From contig JABSRN010000003.1 in assembly GCA_013214025.1 (NCBI GenBank), positions 164,233 through 228,232 on the forward strand: 64,000 nucleotides of DNA, written 5' to 3'. Numbering within the stretch: position 1 is the stretch's first letter; every line of letters begins with the position of its first letter. Below the pieces are notes generated by a model, which had not been told where the DNA came from, ran no database searches, and saw only the letters and a program-made list of their open reading frames with translations. Below, in pieces: positions 1-8,340 of this stretch. This DNA is from Polyangiaceae bacterium (GTDB lineage: Bacteria > Myxococcota_A > Polyangia > Polyangiales > Polyangiaceae). Made by a program: the position numbers and the translations under genes.

Positions 1-2337
1 CCTGCCGCGCTGCTGGCGGGCGGCCTCGGCTCCGAAGAACGCGCTACGAACTTGGGTGGCAAGAGACCGTGCGGTCACACCTAGGGCTTGGACCTCGGGG
101 CGCACCTTGAAGTCGAGTTGAGCTTTCCCGGCGCTGTACCCGTCGTCGATATCGATAACGCCATCGAAGCCACGGAGAGCTGCGGCGAGTTCGGCGGAGG
201 CAGCCCTAAGGGCATCCAAGTTGTGGTGGGTGAGTTCGATGTCAATGGGGGAACCGGCGTTCGGTCCAGTGGAGAAACCGAATGATAGGGACTCGATGCC
301 GGCCACCTCGCCCATTTTTTCTCTCCATCTCTGGGCGAATTCTTGGGAGCTAAAATTCCTATGGGTTAGCGGTACGAGCGAGATGGCCACTTCGCTGAGG
401 TGGCTGCCTCGGTTGTAATTGCCGGGTCGCGCGCCGTGCCCCATCGTGCCAGTGGCGCCGATTTGGGAGAAGATTCCGCGACTGAGCTCCTGCTCCTCGC
501 CCATATCTTCGAGCACCTCTTGGGCGGAACGGACGAGTCGCTGGGTGGCTGCTTGAGTCTCCACGTTGGCGGTACCGAAGGGGTAACGAAGGTTGGCGAT
601 GACGACATCGCCGTCGACCTTAGGCAAGAAGGTGAATTGCAAGCGTCCACCCGCCACCAATCCCAAGGAGGCGATCAACACAGCCAGACAGATGGCACAG
701 GTGAGATATCGGCCGCGGATCGCGGCAGCCAGGACGGGGGAGTAGACACGGTGGATCAGCGCTTCCACCATGCGGCTGACCTTCTGCTGCTGGCGATGTA
801 TTAAGCCAAAAAAACGTCCGGGCTCAGTGCTGATATGGGCGAGATGTGCCGGCAATATGAGTAGCGACTCCACCAGACTGATGCACATGACCGAAATGAC
901 GACGATGGGGATCAGTCTGAAAAAATTGCCTCCAGGACCAGGCACAAATAGCAACGGGACAAACGCGATGATGGTCGTGCTGACGGCGAATATTACCGGC
1001 GTGGAGACAGAGTGAACCCCCTCGATAGACGCCTGCAACGAGGGCAGCCCCTGAGTCCGTTTCTGGTGAATAGCTTCGCCGATCACGATGGCGTCGTCGA
1101 CCACCATGCCCAGCGTGATGATGAACGCGAACATCGAAATCATGTTGATGGATGCGTTGGCCGAGGGAAGGAACAACAAGGCCCCGACGAAGGAAACCGG
1201 GATCCCTAGGGTCACCCAGAAGGCCAGACGGATGTCGAGGAACAGCCCCAAGATGACGATCACCAACAACAGACCCATAAGGCCATTGCGGATCATTAGG
1301 TCGCGGCGACCTCGATACATTTCCGACGAGTCTCCCCAGGTGGAGAGCGTGAGGCTTGGCGGAAGCGTCGGTTGCTTTTTCTTGATGTAGCGATGTACGG
1401 CGGCTGCGACTTCGATGGGCGTCTGGTCACCGACCCGGAAGACCTTGACGACCGCGGCACGCTCCCCATTGTAGTGGGCGGCCTGGTCGGTATCCGCGAA
1501 GCCGTCCCTGATGTCGGCGATGTCGGCGAGCCGTACTTCTGTGCCGTCCGCCTCGCTTAGCACAATGATATCCCGGAATTCCGAGCCCGTACTTCTGCGT
1601 TCTGTGGTGCGGACTAGGACCTCGCCGGCGGTTGTTTTGATGCCACCCCCTGGAACCTCCACGGAGGTCTGACGGATTTTTTCTGCGATGCCACCCAGCG
1701 TGAGTCCGTATCGACGGAGCGTCTCTTTGGGAACATCAATGCTGATTTCTGGTGCGCGGACTGCCGAGAGATCCACAACGGTGATCTCATCTTCCAGGAT
1801 CAGCTCTTGGCGAATCTCTTCACTCAGAGCTCTCAGGGTGGTCTCGCTCTGATCACCGTGCACGACGAGGGAGATGACCTGCTTGCGGTTTGTCGCGAGA
1901 CTGATCACGGGGCGCTCTACGTTGTCCGGAAAACTAGTCACCCGGTCGACGGCGCTCTTGACGTCCGCCAGTGCGCGATTGGTGTCGGTGCCCGTCAACA
2001 GTTCCACTGCGATGACTGCCGAGCCCTGGGAGGCGGTGCTGCGGATATCTTTCACGCCGTCCACAGCGCGCACCGCCTCTTCCACCGAAAGCACCACACC
2101 CTGTTCTACTTCCGCCGGGCTAGCTCCGGGATAAGCCGTCTGGACGAGCACCAACTCCATTTCGAAAGTCGGGAAAACCTCCTGTTTGATCTGAGGGGCG
2201 ATCATCAAGCCGCCCACCAGCAACATGACCATCAACAAGTTGGACGCGACTGCGTTCCGCGTCATCCACGTGAGCGGTCCGACTTTGGACGGAGCTGAAG
2301 CAGACTCGTCGGCGGGGCTAGGGTCCGGATTGGGCAT
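1..2337 (-). CDS. RND-family efflux transporter (AcrB/HAE1-like), C-terminus beyond window
   Basis: Inner-membrane proton-driven pump subunit of a tripartite efflux system. The frame is open from an ATG at 2337 down to base 1, giving 779 codons of a family that usually has 1000-1050 residues. A first membrane helix (NAVASNLLMVMLLVGGLMI) follows a short cytoplasmic leader, then the typical porter start (PGASPAEVEQGV). The TM4 motif GMVVDDAIVIGE places the proton-relay Asp pair at residues 414-415, matching AcrB D407/D408. The last visible residues look like the second porter region (LGVTARSLATQVRSAFFGAEA). No membrane-fusion partner is visible: it may lie beyond the left edge, downstream of this gene, because nothing related lies upstream. 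Substrate is unknown. Family assignment is firm. Confidence 0.95.
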   Translation of the reverse strand, partial: MPNPDPSPADESASAPSKVGPLTWMTRNAVASNLLMVMLLVGGLMIAPQIKQEVFPTFEMELVLVQTAYPGASPAEVEQGVVLSVEEAVRAVDGVKDIRSTASQGSAVIAVELLTGTDTNRALADVKSAVDRVTSFPDNVERPVISLATNRKQVISLVVHGDQSETTLRALSEEIRQELILEDEITVVDLSAVRAPEISIDVPKETLRRYGLTLGGIAEKIRQTSVEVPGGGIKTTAGEVLVRTTERRSTGSEFRDIIVLSEADGTEVRLADIADIRDGFADTDQAAHYNGERAAVVKVFRVGDQTPIEVAAAVHRYIKKKQPTLPPSLTLSTWGDSSEMYRGRRDLMIRNGLMGLLLVIVILGLFLDIRLAFWVTLGIPVSFVGALLFLPSANASINMISMFAFIITLGMVVDDAIVIGEAIHQKRTQGLPSLQASIEGVHSVSTPVIFAVSTTIIAFVPLLFVPGPGGNFFRLIPIVVISVMCISLVESLLILPAHLAHISTEPGRFFGLIHRQQQKVSRMVEALIHRVYSPVLAAAIRGRYLTCAICLAVLIASLGLVAGGRLQFTFLPKVDGDVVIANLRYPFGTANVETQAATQRLVRSAQEVLEDMGEEQELSRGIFSQIGATGTMGHGARPGNYNRGSHLSEVAISLVPLTHRNFSSQEFAQRWREKMGEVAGIESLSFGFSTGPNAGSPIDIELTHHNLDALRAASAELAAALRGFDGVIDIDDGYSAGKAQLDFKVRPEVQALGVTARSLATQVRSAFFGAEAARQQRGR

Positions 2338-2575
2338 CGGTGACCGCGGGTCAGAAGGTGACCGTAAGTGTAGAGCGGTGGCGCAGGGGGGCAACCGGGT
2401 AATGCGAAAGTGTATGAAAATAAGGGAAAATTAATGGTCGCTCAGGGGCCGAAGCGGAGCCTGAGCGACTGCGATCGCCGTACAAAGCGGTGCGTCGCCC
2501 GGCCGGAGAAACTGCCGTTCAGCTGGCGACGGTGAACATCACCCCGCCCGTGTAGGCGGGTGCTATCGTTTCGTC

Positions 2576-2995
2576 ATGCATGAACCGGGGCCCTCCTCCG
2601 CACGTGACGTACTCAATGGCCTGGCCACCTTTAAGTCGAAGTGGCCAGGTGGTTGGAGCTGGGATGCCCGACTGGACTGCATCTGTTCGTCATTTCGCTG
2701 CGACGATAACATCATCGCCGAAACCGCTATCAAGCCTCTGTTCCCCATCATGTGGGCGGAGGGCAATTTACGTGAGTCGCCCATCGTTGTGCAGCAATTA
2801 GTCGAACGCTGCGGCGGGCTCCGCGCCGAGCAATTCATGTACTGCAGCCAACCTGTGGGTGGGAGCTTCTTGTTCGGCTTGTGGTGGCCCTGGGGGGACG
2901 ATGTAACGCTATCGTTCCGGCTCGGTTTGGGCGGCGCCTCTAGGCAACGTGATTTGGTGCAATTACGTGATTTGTTCGCCGTCGATCTTTACTGA
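2576..2995 (+). CDS. Hypothetical protein, 139 aa
   Basis: Not recognised. The protein is Trp- and Cys-containing and soluble-looking (no signal peptide or membrane segment), with motifs such as KSKWPGGWSWDARL and SFLFGLWWPWGDDVTLSFRLG. It lies divergent from the RND pump, 238 bases from that gene's start, and 61 bases before the next + strand gene. No clear Shine-Dalgarno precedes the ATG. Coding is supported by an uninterrupted frame and protein-like composition only, so it remains a tentative gene. Confidence 0.5.
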   Translation: MHEPGPSSARDVLNGLATFKSKWPGGWSWDARLDCICSSFRCDDNIIAETAIKPLFPIMWAEGNLRESPIVVQQLVERCGGLRAEQFMYCSQPVGGSFLFGLWWPWGDDVTLSFRLGLGGASRQRDLVQLRDLFAVDLY

Positions 2996-3056
2996 GGTGT
3001 TGGAGCCCGATCCGGCTGCATGGAGTGACGCGGTTAACCAGCGTCGGCTGAAGTAG

Positions 3057-3857
3057 ATGTTCGTTGTTGCGATTACCCGATGGGGAGGCGAGCCCGGCGC
3101 GAAGGCGAATGAGTCTCAGCTGGGACTGCTAGCAGAACTCGCTGGGGTCGGCGCCTACGATGCTCGGCAGTTGGCCGCGCGTGACATTCCTGTGATTGCT
3201 GTACGCACCTTGGACTCAGCCGAGGCTTCGGCGGCTCTCGGAAGGATCATCCGGGAAGGCATGGGAGCTGTGGCGTGTGACGTTGGGGTTGTCAATCCTC
3301 TGCGGGTTCGTGCCTTCCGTTTGGAGGAGACGTCTCTGCACATAACCAGCGGCAATGGAGAACCCCGAATAGGAGACCCGGATAAGTGGGAAACCCTGGG
3401 GTTTTCAGACGTCGTCTCCATCATATTGACGCTTTGCAAGACCGATGACCGATCCGTCGAGACCGTGATGGTGATGGAAACCGACGCTTCGGGCGACAGG
3501 CACGAGCAGCGTTACGAGCAGCACAGTTCTAAGCAGTCAGCGGAGCGGGTGCTCTATGTGTACAACTCCTCGGGGACGGTGGTGGCGTCTATGGGTCAGG
3601 AAAGCGTGCGTTTCGGCGGCATGGGGCAGCCCTTAGAACGCACGACCTTGGGCAATTTCAACAAGTTGTTGGGCCTTCTCCGTGCACGATGCGCCGGCGC
3701 TTATTTCGACGACCGCATGCTGCATCGAGCCCGTGTCGCGGGGACCGTGTCGATTCGTGGAGCCTCCAACGACCAAACCGTCAGCACGACCAACCGCGGC
3801 GAGACAGATTTGGCCGCGCATTTGTTGACCGTTGCCCAGCTCCAGAAGCAGCTCTGA
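3057..3857 (+). CDS. Conserved-looking cytoplasmic protein, 266 aa, unknown function
   Basis: No signal peptide or membrane helix. The N-terminal 90 residues (QLGLLAELAGVGAYDARQLA, then IPVIAVRTLDSAEASAALGR, then GMGAVACDVGVV) read like a small alpha/beta domain. I have the impression of having seen this arrangement in myxobacterial hypothetical proteins, but I cannot name a family. A middle section is polar (RHEQRYEQHSSKQSAERVLY) and the C-terminal part includes GNFNKLLGLLRARCAGAYFDDRML. It converges with the ScyD/E-like gene, with 28 bases between the ends. Function unknown. Confidence 0.75.
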   Translation: MFVVAITRWGGEPGAKANESQLGLLAELAGVGAYDARQLAARDIPVIAVRTLDSAEASAALGRIIREGMGAVACDVGVVNPLRVRAFRLEETSLHITSGNGEPRIGDPDKWETLGFSDVVSIILTLCKTDDRSVETVMVMETDASGDRHEQRYEQHSSKQSAERVLYVYNSSGTVVASMGQESVRFGGMGQPLERTTLGNFNKLLGLLRARCAGAYFDDRMLHRARVAGTVSIRGASNDQTVSTTNRGETDLAAHLLTVAQLQKQL

Positions 3858-3885
3858 GCGCCACTGTGACGCGCGATGCGCTGGC

Positions 3886-5142
3886 CTAGAGGGTGATTCG
3901 CTCTATGAATCCGCTGAGCGTCTCGCTTCCTATGCCAGTTGCGTTAGGAATCCGGCGCCCTGGCGTTCCCATGCCCTGGCTGATCCAGAGTTGATTGCCA
4001 CTCAATAACAGGTTGCTGGGCGTATCCAGCCCGGTGGCGAGCACGGTGACGGAATGTCGCTTGGCTTCAATACGTAGCAGGCGCCCAGAGTGACGACGGA
4101 AGCCGCCGTGGGAAACACCCCGACTGAAGGACTTTCGATCCGGTGTGGGATCCAGAAAGGAATCGCAAAGCTCCAATGCATAGATGGTCCCATCGGCGCT
4201 GACTGCCAGATCAGTCGGCGCGGTTAGCCCGACCAAGAGCGGTCGCCATTTGAAGCTTTGCGGGTCCATTTCGATGATCGAGCCCGAACTGGGCACCAAT
4301 TCTGTCCCGTCGCCAGCTGACTCGCCAACAGGCGATCCGCCAAACACGCTGATCAGTAGCTTGCCGCTCTGGGGGTTGAGATCGATATAGGCGGGCACAG
4401 CGTCTTGGCCGTCAGCCAATTTCGGCAGCTTGAGTAGCTGGCTCGCGTGACCCGCGTCGTTGATGCGGATGATCTCGTCGCTTGAGCTAGACACGGCGAA
4501 CCACTCGCTACGCTGCGCCGAAAATACGATGTCGTTCAGCGTGCCCTCGATCTCGGACCACTTCGAAACTTGTTTGTCACGCAAGAGAAACAGGCTGGAC
4601 GCGCCATCAAAGGGCGCGTGGGTGACAACCATTTTCGCCCCTCCACCAGCGATGCCTGCCATCCCGAAAACCTCGTCGCGATGGACGATGTCGAGAATAT
4701 TCGTAGAGAACTGTCGTCCGAGTAATACTGTGCGTTCGCCCGGGTCATCGAAATCTCCATCGTGGTTCCGATCGCGGAACTCGCTAAGCGACCCGGTGAA
4801 AGGCGCGTTCGGGTTGCCGGTTCCCGCCTGGCTTACCAATAGGACTCCTGCTTCGGTTTCGTAGAGGCCGCGCGGATTGACCAAGCCGCTCGCCACCCGG
4901 ACTCTCGGCTTCAGCTCGTGGGGAGGCATTTTGGGGAGCGTCCACTCGCTCGCGGCGGGATGCTGAGGGGTGACGGACGTCGCGTGTTGCTCATTAGTCG
5001 TGGCGGGACCCTCGGCAAGCCGCCCGCCGCTGTGGGGGGGGCCCTGGGGCGGGCCGCAGCCCAGCTGACAGCTAGCGATGACTGACAGAAGAGGGGCCAG
5101 CAGTGCGCTGCCCTGTCGCCGGCAGGCTCGGTAACTCCACAT
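3886..5142 (-). CDS. ScyD/ScyE-family beta-propeller lipoprotein
   Basis: Predicted exported lipoprotein of 418 residues from the chosen ATG at 5142. An earlier in-frame ATG at 5220 would add a basic extension unlike a signal peptide. A hydrophobic stretch (ALLAPLLSVIAS) runs into a Cys pair (C24, C28), either of which could be lipidated. The mature part has NHL/SMP-30-like propeller repeats typical of ScyD/ScyE-family proteins: VNPRGLYETEAGVLLVSQAG, LTAPTDLAVSADGTIYALEL, LDTPSNLLLSGNQLWISQG. A DRNHDGDFDD segment resembles a calcium-binding loop. It is divergent from eboA, whose ATG lies 167 bases away. In Nostoc, ScyD and ScyE are exported proteins of the scytonemin cluster, and ebo genes are also required there. 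A link to the ebo genes here is inferred from position. Other propeller families are possible. Confidence 0.8.
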   Translation of the reverse strand: MWSYRACRRQGSALLAPLLSVIASCQLGCGPPQGPPHSGGRLAEGPATTNEQHATSVTPQHPAASEWTLPKMPPHELKPRVRVASGLVNPRGLYETEAGVLLVSQAGTGNPNAPFTGSLSEFRDRNHDGDFDDPGERTVLLGRQFSTNILDIVHRDEVFGMAGIAGGGAKMVVTHAPFDGASSLFLLRDKQVSKWSEIEGTLNDIVFSAQRSEWFAVSSSSDEIIRINDAGHASQLLKLPKLADGQDAVPAYIDLNPQSGKLLISVFGGSPVGESAGDGTELVPSSGSIIEMDPQSFKWRPLLVGLTAPTDLAVSADGTIYALELCDSFLDPTPDRKSFSRGVSHGGFRRHSGRLLRIEAKRHSVTVLATGLDTPSNLLLSGNQLWISQGMGTPGRRIPNATGIGSETLSGFIERITL

Positions 5143-5309
5143 GATGCTCACGCGTAACTTGGGGCGCCACATTCTACAAGTGCGCACGCTGTCGGATCGG
5201 TGTCGTGAGCGCTTGCGCACGCTGGCGCCACGGGGGAGGTGGATGTCGGAGCCGCGCTTGGGTGTCAGCGGACTGGCACTTCCTTGGATCTCGCGCTAGC
5301 GTTTCCGGC

Positions 5310-6005
5310 ATGCCGGAGTCAGTCACGAACTTGACCGCATTGACAGCGGGCGTTGCTGAGGTGATTCGGCAGGCTGCCGGAGAAGTGCCTTCAGTTTGGC
5401 TCACCGAACGGCTTGAACTGCATCGCCGTCAGCCCGACGCTCGTGCCTGGGCGCGGGATTTTTCGCGAGTATCCAGACGTATGGGGAGACGCGCGCTGAG
5501 GCCCAGCTCAGCCGACGTATCGCGGTTGCAGCTACTGGGATTGGCTTGGCCCGATGCTAGCTTCGCGGTCGGCGCTTTGGCTCGCTGGTTGTTGGTGACT
5601 CTGCCCGCCGAGACCGCCCAGCGGCGAGTATGGATTGGCGCTCAGCTCAACTACGGCGACGCCGACGAGCAGTCGGTGTTGCTCCGCTCCTTGCCGTTCG
5701 TAGACCATTCAGGCGAGCTGGTGGATTTGGCGGTGGAGGCCGGGCGCACCAATGCGCTGGACGTGTTTGCGGCGATCGCCTGCCACAACCCCTATGCGGC
5801 TCGACACTACACGGAAGCGCAGATGAACCAACTGGTGATGAAGGCTGTCTTCCTAGGGTTGTCGCTACAGGACATCTTGGGACTGCAAGCGCGTAAAAAC
5901 GCCGAGTTGGCACGCATGGCTAGAGATTTCGCCGCAGAGCGACGCTCCGCGGGACGGTCGATTCCTGAGGATCTTGGCGTAATAGCCGACGCCGGCGGGC
6001 TGTGA
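5310..6005 (+). CDS. eboA: EboA domain protein
   Basis: First gene of the + strand arm of the ebo cluster; 231 residues. EboA has no known enzymatic activity but is required for metabolite traffic to the periplasm in Nostoc punctiforme. The family signature lies in the C-terminal third: CHNPYAARHYTEAQMNQLVM, then KAVFLGLSLQDILGLQARKN and ELARMARDFAAERRSAGRSI. The ATG at 5310 was preferred because the upstream in-frame extension is Arg/Gly-rich and overlaps the divergent promoter region. eboB starts 18 bases downstream, so the two are probably co-transcribed. Confidence 0.88.
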   Translation: MPESVTNLTALTAGVAEVIRQAAGEVPSVWLTERLELHRRQPDARAWARDFSRVSRRMGRRALRPSSADVSRLQLLGLAWPDASFAVGALARWLLVTLPAETAQRRVWIGAQLNYGDADEQSVLLRSLPFVDHSGELVDLAVEAGRTNALDVFAAIACHNPYAARHYTEAQMNQLVMKAVFLGLSLQDILGLQARKNAELARMARDFAAERRSAGRSIPEDLGVIADAGGL

Positions 6006-6023
6006 CGCGCTAGGACTGGGTCT

Positions 6024-6914
6024 ATGAAGTTTCTGGATCCTCACATTCACATGACGAGCCGCACGACGGACGATTACCAACGAATGTCGGAGGCTGGCTG
6101 TGTAGCTGTGATTGAGCCGGCGTTTTGGATGGGCCAGCCGCGCAAACACCTGGGCACTTTCGATGACTACTTTTCCAGCTTGGTCGGTTGGGAACGGTTT
6201 CGCGCCAAGCAGTTCAGCATTCACCACTTCTGCACGATTGGGTTGAACCCTAAGGAGGCAAACAATGACGCTCTGGCGGATGATGTTCTTGAGTTGATGC
6301 ACCGCTACCTAGAGAAGGACGGCGTGGTCGGAGTAGGCGAGATTGGCTTCGACGATCAGACGGCGGCGGAGGAGCGAGTGTTCATCGCGCAACTGGAACT
6401 GGCTCGGGAGTACGAACTGCCGGTGATGATTCACACGCCACACCGTGACAAGAAACGCGGCACTGACCGTAGCATGGATGTCGTCACCGATGTGGGCATC
6501 GACCCGGGCCTGGTGCTGATCGACCACAACACCGAAGAGACGGTGAAAGACACATTGGACCGGGGATACTGGGCCGGGCATTCCGTCTATCCAGAAACGA
6601 AAATGGACGAAAGCCGGATGGCCGAGTTGGTCGTTCAATACGGCAGCGAGCGGATCCTCGTGAACAGCGCTGCGGACTGGGGAGTGTCCGACCCATTAAA
6701 AGTTCCGAAGTCCGCGAAAAAAATGCAGGAACGGGGAATCAGCGAGGACGTGATCGAAACCATCATCTGGCGCAACCCGATCGAGTTCTTCTCTCAGAGT
6801 GGTCGTCTGGATTTGGCGATGGATGACGGTTCGCCGAATCGGGACCAGCGGGAGCTGTGGCAGGGAAACTCGGTGCTCCGAGGTCAGAGCCCCGTGGTCG
6901 ACGAGCCCAGCTAG
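6024..6914 (+). CDS. eboB: EboB, TatD-family metal-dependent hydrolase
   Basis: A 296-residue TIM-barrel amidohydrolase of the TatD type, the second conserved member of ebo clusters. Metal ligands can be placed by eye: H7 and H9 in DPHIHM, E106 in GVGEIGFD, H137 (with H140 nearby) in MIHTPH, H168 in LIDHNT and D218 in SAADWG. The full set suggests an active hydrolase, though TatD proteins are nucleases and the natural substrate of EboB is not known. It sits between eboA and eboF with 18- and 7-base gaps, which supports one operon. Confidence 0.9.
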   Translation: MKFLDPHIHMTSRTTDDYQRMSEAGCVAVIEPAFWMGQPRKHLGTFDDYFSSLVGWERFRAKQFSIHHFCTIGLNPKEANNDALADDVLELMHRYLEKDGVVGVGEIGFDDQTAAEERVFIAQLELAREYELPVMIHTPHRDKKRGTDRSMDVVTDVGIDPGLVLIDHNTEETVKDTLDRGYWAGHSVYPETKMDESRMAELVVQYGSERILVNSAADWGVSDPLKVPKSAKKMQERGISEDVIETIIWRNPIEFFSQSGRLDLAMDDGSPNRDQRELWQGNSVLRGQSPVVDEPS

Positions 6915-6921
6915 TCGCGCA

Positions 6922-8340
6922 ATGCATCGCACTCTGGTCATTAATGTCGTCGGGCTGACGCGAGCGTTGATGGGTGAGCACACGCCCGCACTCTCGCGCC
7001 TCGCAGCAGCTGGCTGCGTTCGAGAGCTGGGGGATATATTGCCGGCCGTCACCTGCGCGGCTCAGGCAACGATGCTGACGGGTAGCCCCCCTCGTGAGCA
7101 CGGTATTGTCGGGAACGGCTGGTACCATCGAGACTTGTCCGAGGTGATGTTCTGGCGTCAGTCAGCCGCACTGTATCAAGGAGAACGCGTTTGGGAGGCG
7201 GGGAAGAAGCGCGATGCTGCCTTCAGCTGCGCGAAGTTGTTCTGGTGGTACAACATGTATGATTCGGTTGACTGGGCTGTGACACCCCGCCCGATGTACC
7301 CCGCGGACGGTCGAAAGATTCCGGATCATTGGGCGAATTCCCCTGCATTACACGACGAACTAAACGCTAAGCTGGGTCAGTTCCCGCTCTTCAGTTTCTG
7401 GGGGCCGAATGCCAACATCGAGTCGAGCCGCTGGATCACCGACTGTGCATTGCACATCGAGCAGACCCGTCGCCCCACGCTCAACCTCGCCTACCTCCCG
7501 CATCTCGACTATTGCCTGCAGAAGTTTGGCCCTGGCGCCCCCGAGATCGCGGTCGAACTTGAGCGAGTGGACGAACTCTGCGCAGAGCTGATCGAGCACG
7601 CCAAGCGCGAAGGGCTTCGCGTGCTCGTACTCAGCGAGTATGGCGTAAGCGCTGTTCGGGGATCCATCGCGTTGAATCAGGAATTTCGTCGAGTCGGTTG
7701 GCTAGCGATTCGTGAAGAACTAGGCCTCGAATTGCTCGATGCCGGGATGTCGGACGTATTTTCAGTGGCGGATCATCAGATCGCCCACATATACGTTCGC
7801 AATCCCGAGCGTGTGGAAGAGGTGGCTGAGTTTGTCCGCCAGATTGCCGGTATTGACTGCGTCCTCGGCGCTCAAGCGAAGCAGGAACGGGGCTTGGACC
7901 ACGCGCGTTCCGGTGAGCTGATAGCGGTGGCCTCCCCGGACAAGTGGTTCAACTACTACTATTGGCTAGACGACGATCGTGCTCCAGATTTTGCTCGCTG
8001 TGTGGATATCCATCGGAAGCCCGGTTACGATCCCGTTGAGCTTTTTATGGATCCGGCGATTCGATTCCCGAGGGCCAAGGTAGCGTCTCGGGTGGTGAAA
8101 AAAATGCTGGGCTTCCGCATGCTCATGGACGTGATTCCCCTGACTCCCTCGCTCGTGCGGGGCTCTCACGGTCGACCGGTAGGCGATCCGGGAGCGGGCC
8201 CCCTATTGTTGTCGAGTGAGCCAGACAGTTTGCCGTCGGCGCCGCAGCAGAGTGACGTGAAACGCATCATGCTTGAGCACGTTTTTGATGAGCGCCCAGG
8301 GAATGTTACCGCTGCAGGGCTCGATAGCGATTCCCAGTGA
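6922..8340 (+). CDS. eboF: EboF-like alkaline-phosphatase/nucleotide-pyrophosphatase superfamily protein
   Basis: 472 residues from the ATG at 6922, seven bases after eboB. The N-terminal half shows the phosphodiesterase fold signature around the nucleophile position (PAVTCAAQATMLTGSPPREHGIVG, shortened here to its key residues T and G), followed by YLPHLDYCLQKFGP, VLSEYGVSAV and SVADHQIAHIYV. A distinctive C-terminal part contains WFNYYYWLDDDRAPDFAR and VRGSHGRPVG. Several canonical metal ligands look replaced: the early Asp (NVVGL), the His of the D-x3-H motif (Gln) and the Asp-His pair (Glu-Tyr). From memory this is typical of the ebo subfamily. Its stop overlaps the next start (GTGA), indicating translational coupling. 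Confidence 0.85.
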   Translation: MHRTLVINVVGLTRALMGEHTPALSRLAAAGCVRELGDILPAVTCAAQATMLTGSPPREHGIVGNGWYHRDLSEVMFWRQSAALYQGERVWEAGKKRDAAFSCAKLFWWYNMYDSVDWAVTPRPMYPADGRKIPDHWANSPALHDELNAKLGQFPLFSFWGPNANIESSRWITDCALHIEQTRRPTLNLAYLPHLDYCLQKFGPGAPEIAVELERVDELCAELIEHAKREGLRVLVLSEYGVSAVRGSIALNQEFRRVGWLAIREELGLELLDAGMSDVFSVADHQIAHIYVRNPERVEEVAEFVRQIAGIDCVLGAQAKQERGLDHARSGELIAVASPDKWFNYYYWLDDDRAPDFARCVDIHRKPGYDPVELFMDPAIRFPRAKVASRVVKKMLGFRMLMDVIPLTPSLVRGSHGRPVGDPGAGPLLLSSEPDSLPSAPQQSDVKRIMLEHVFDERPGNVTAAGLDSDSQ

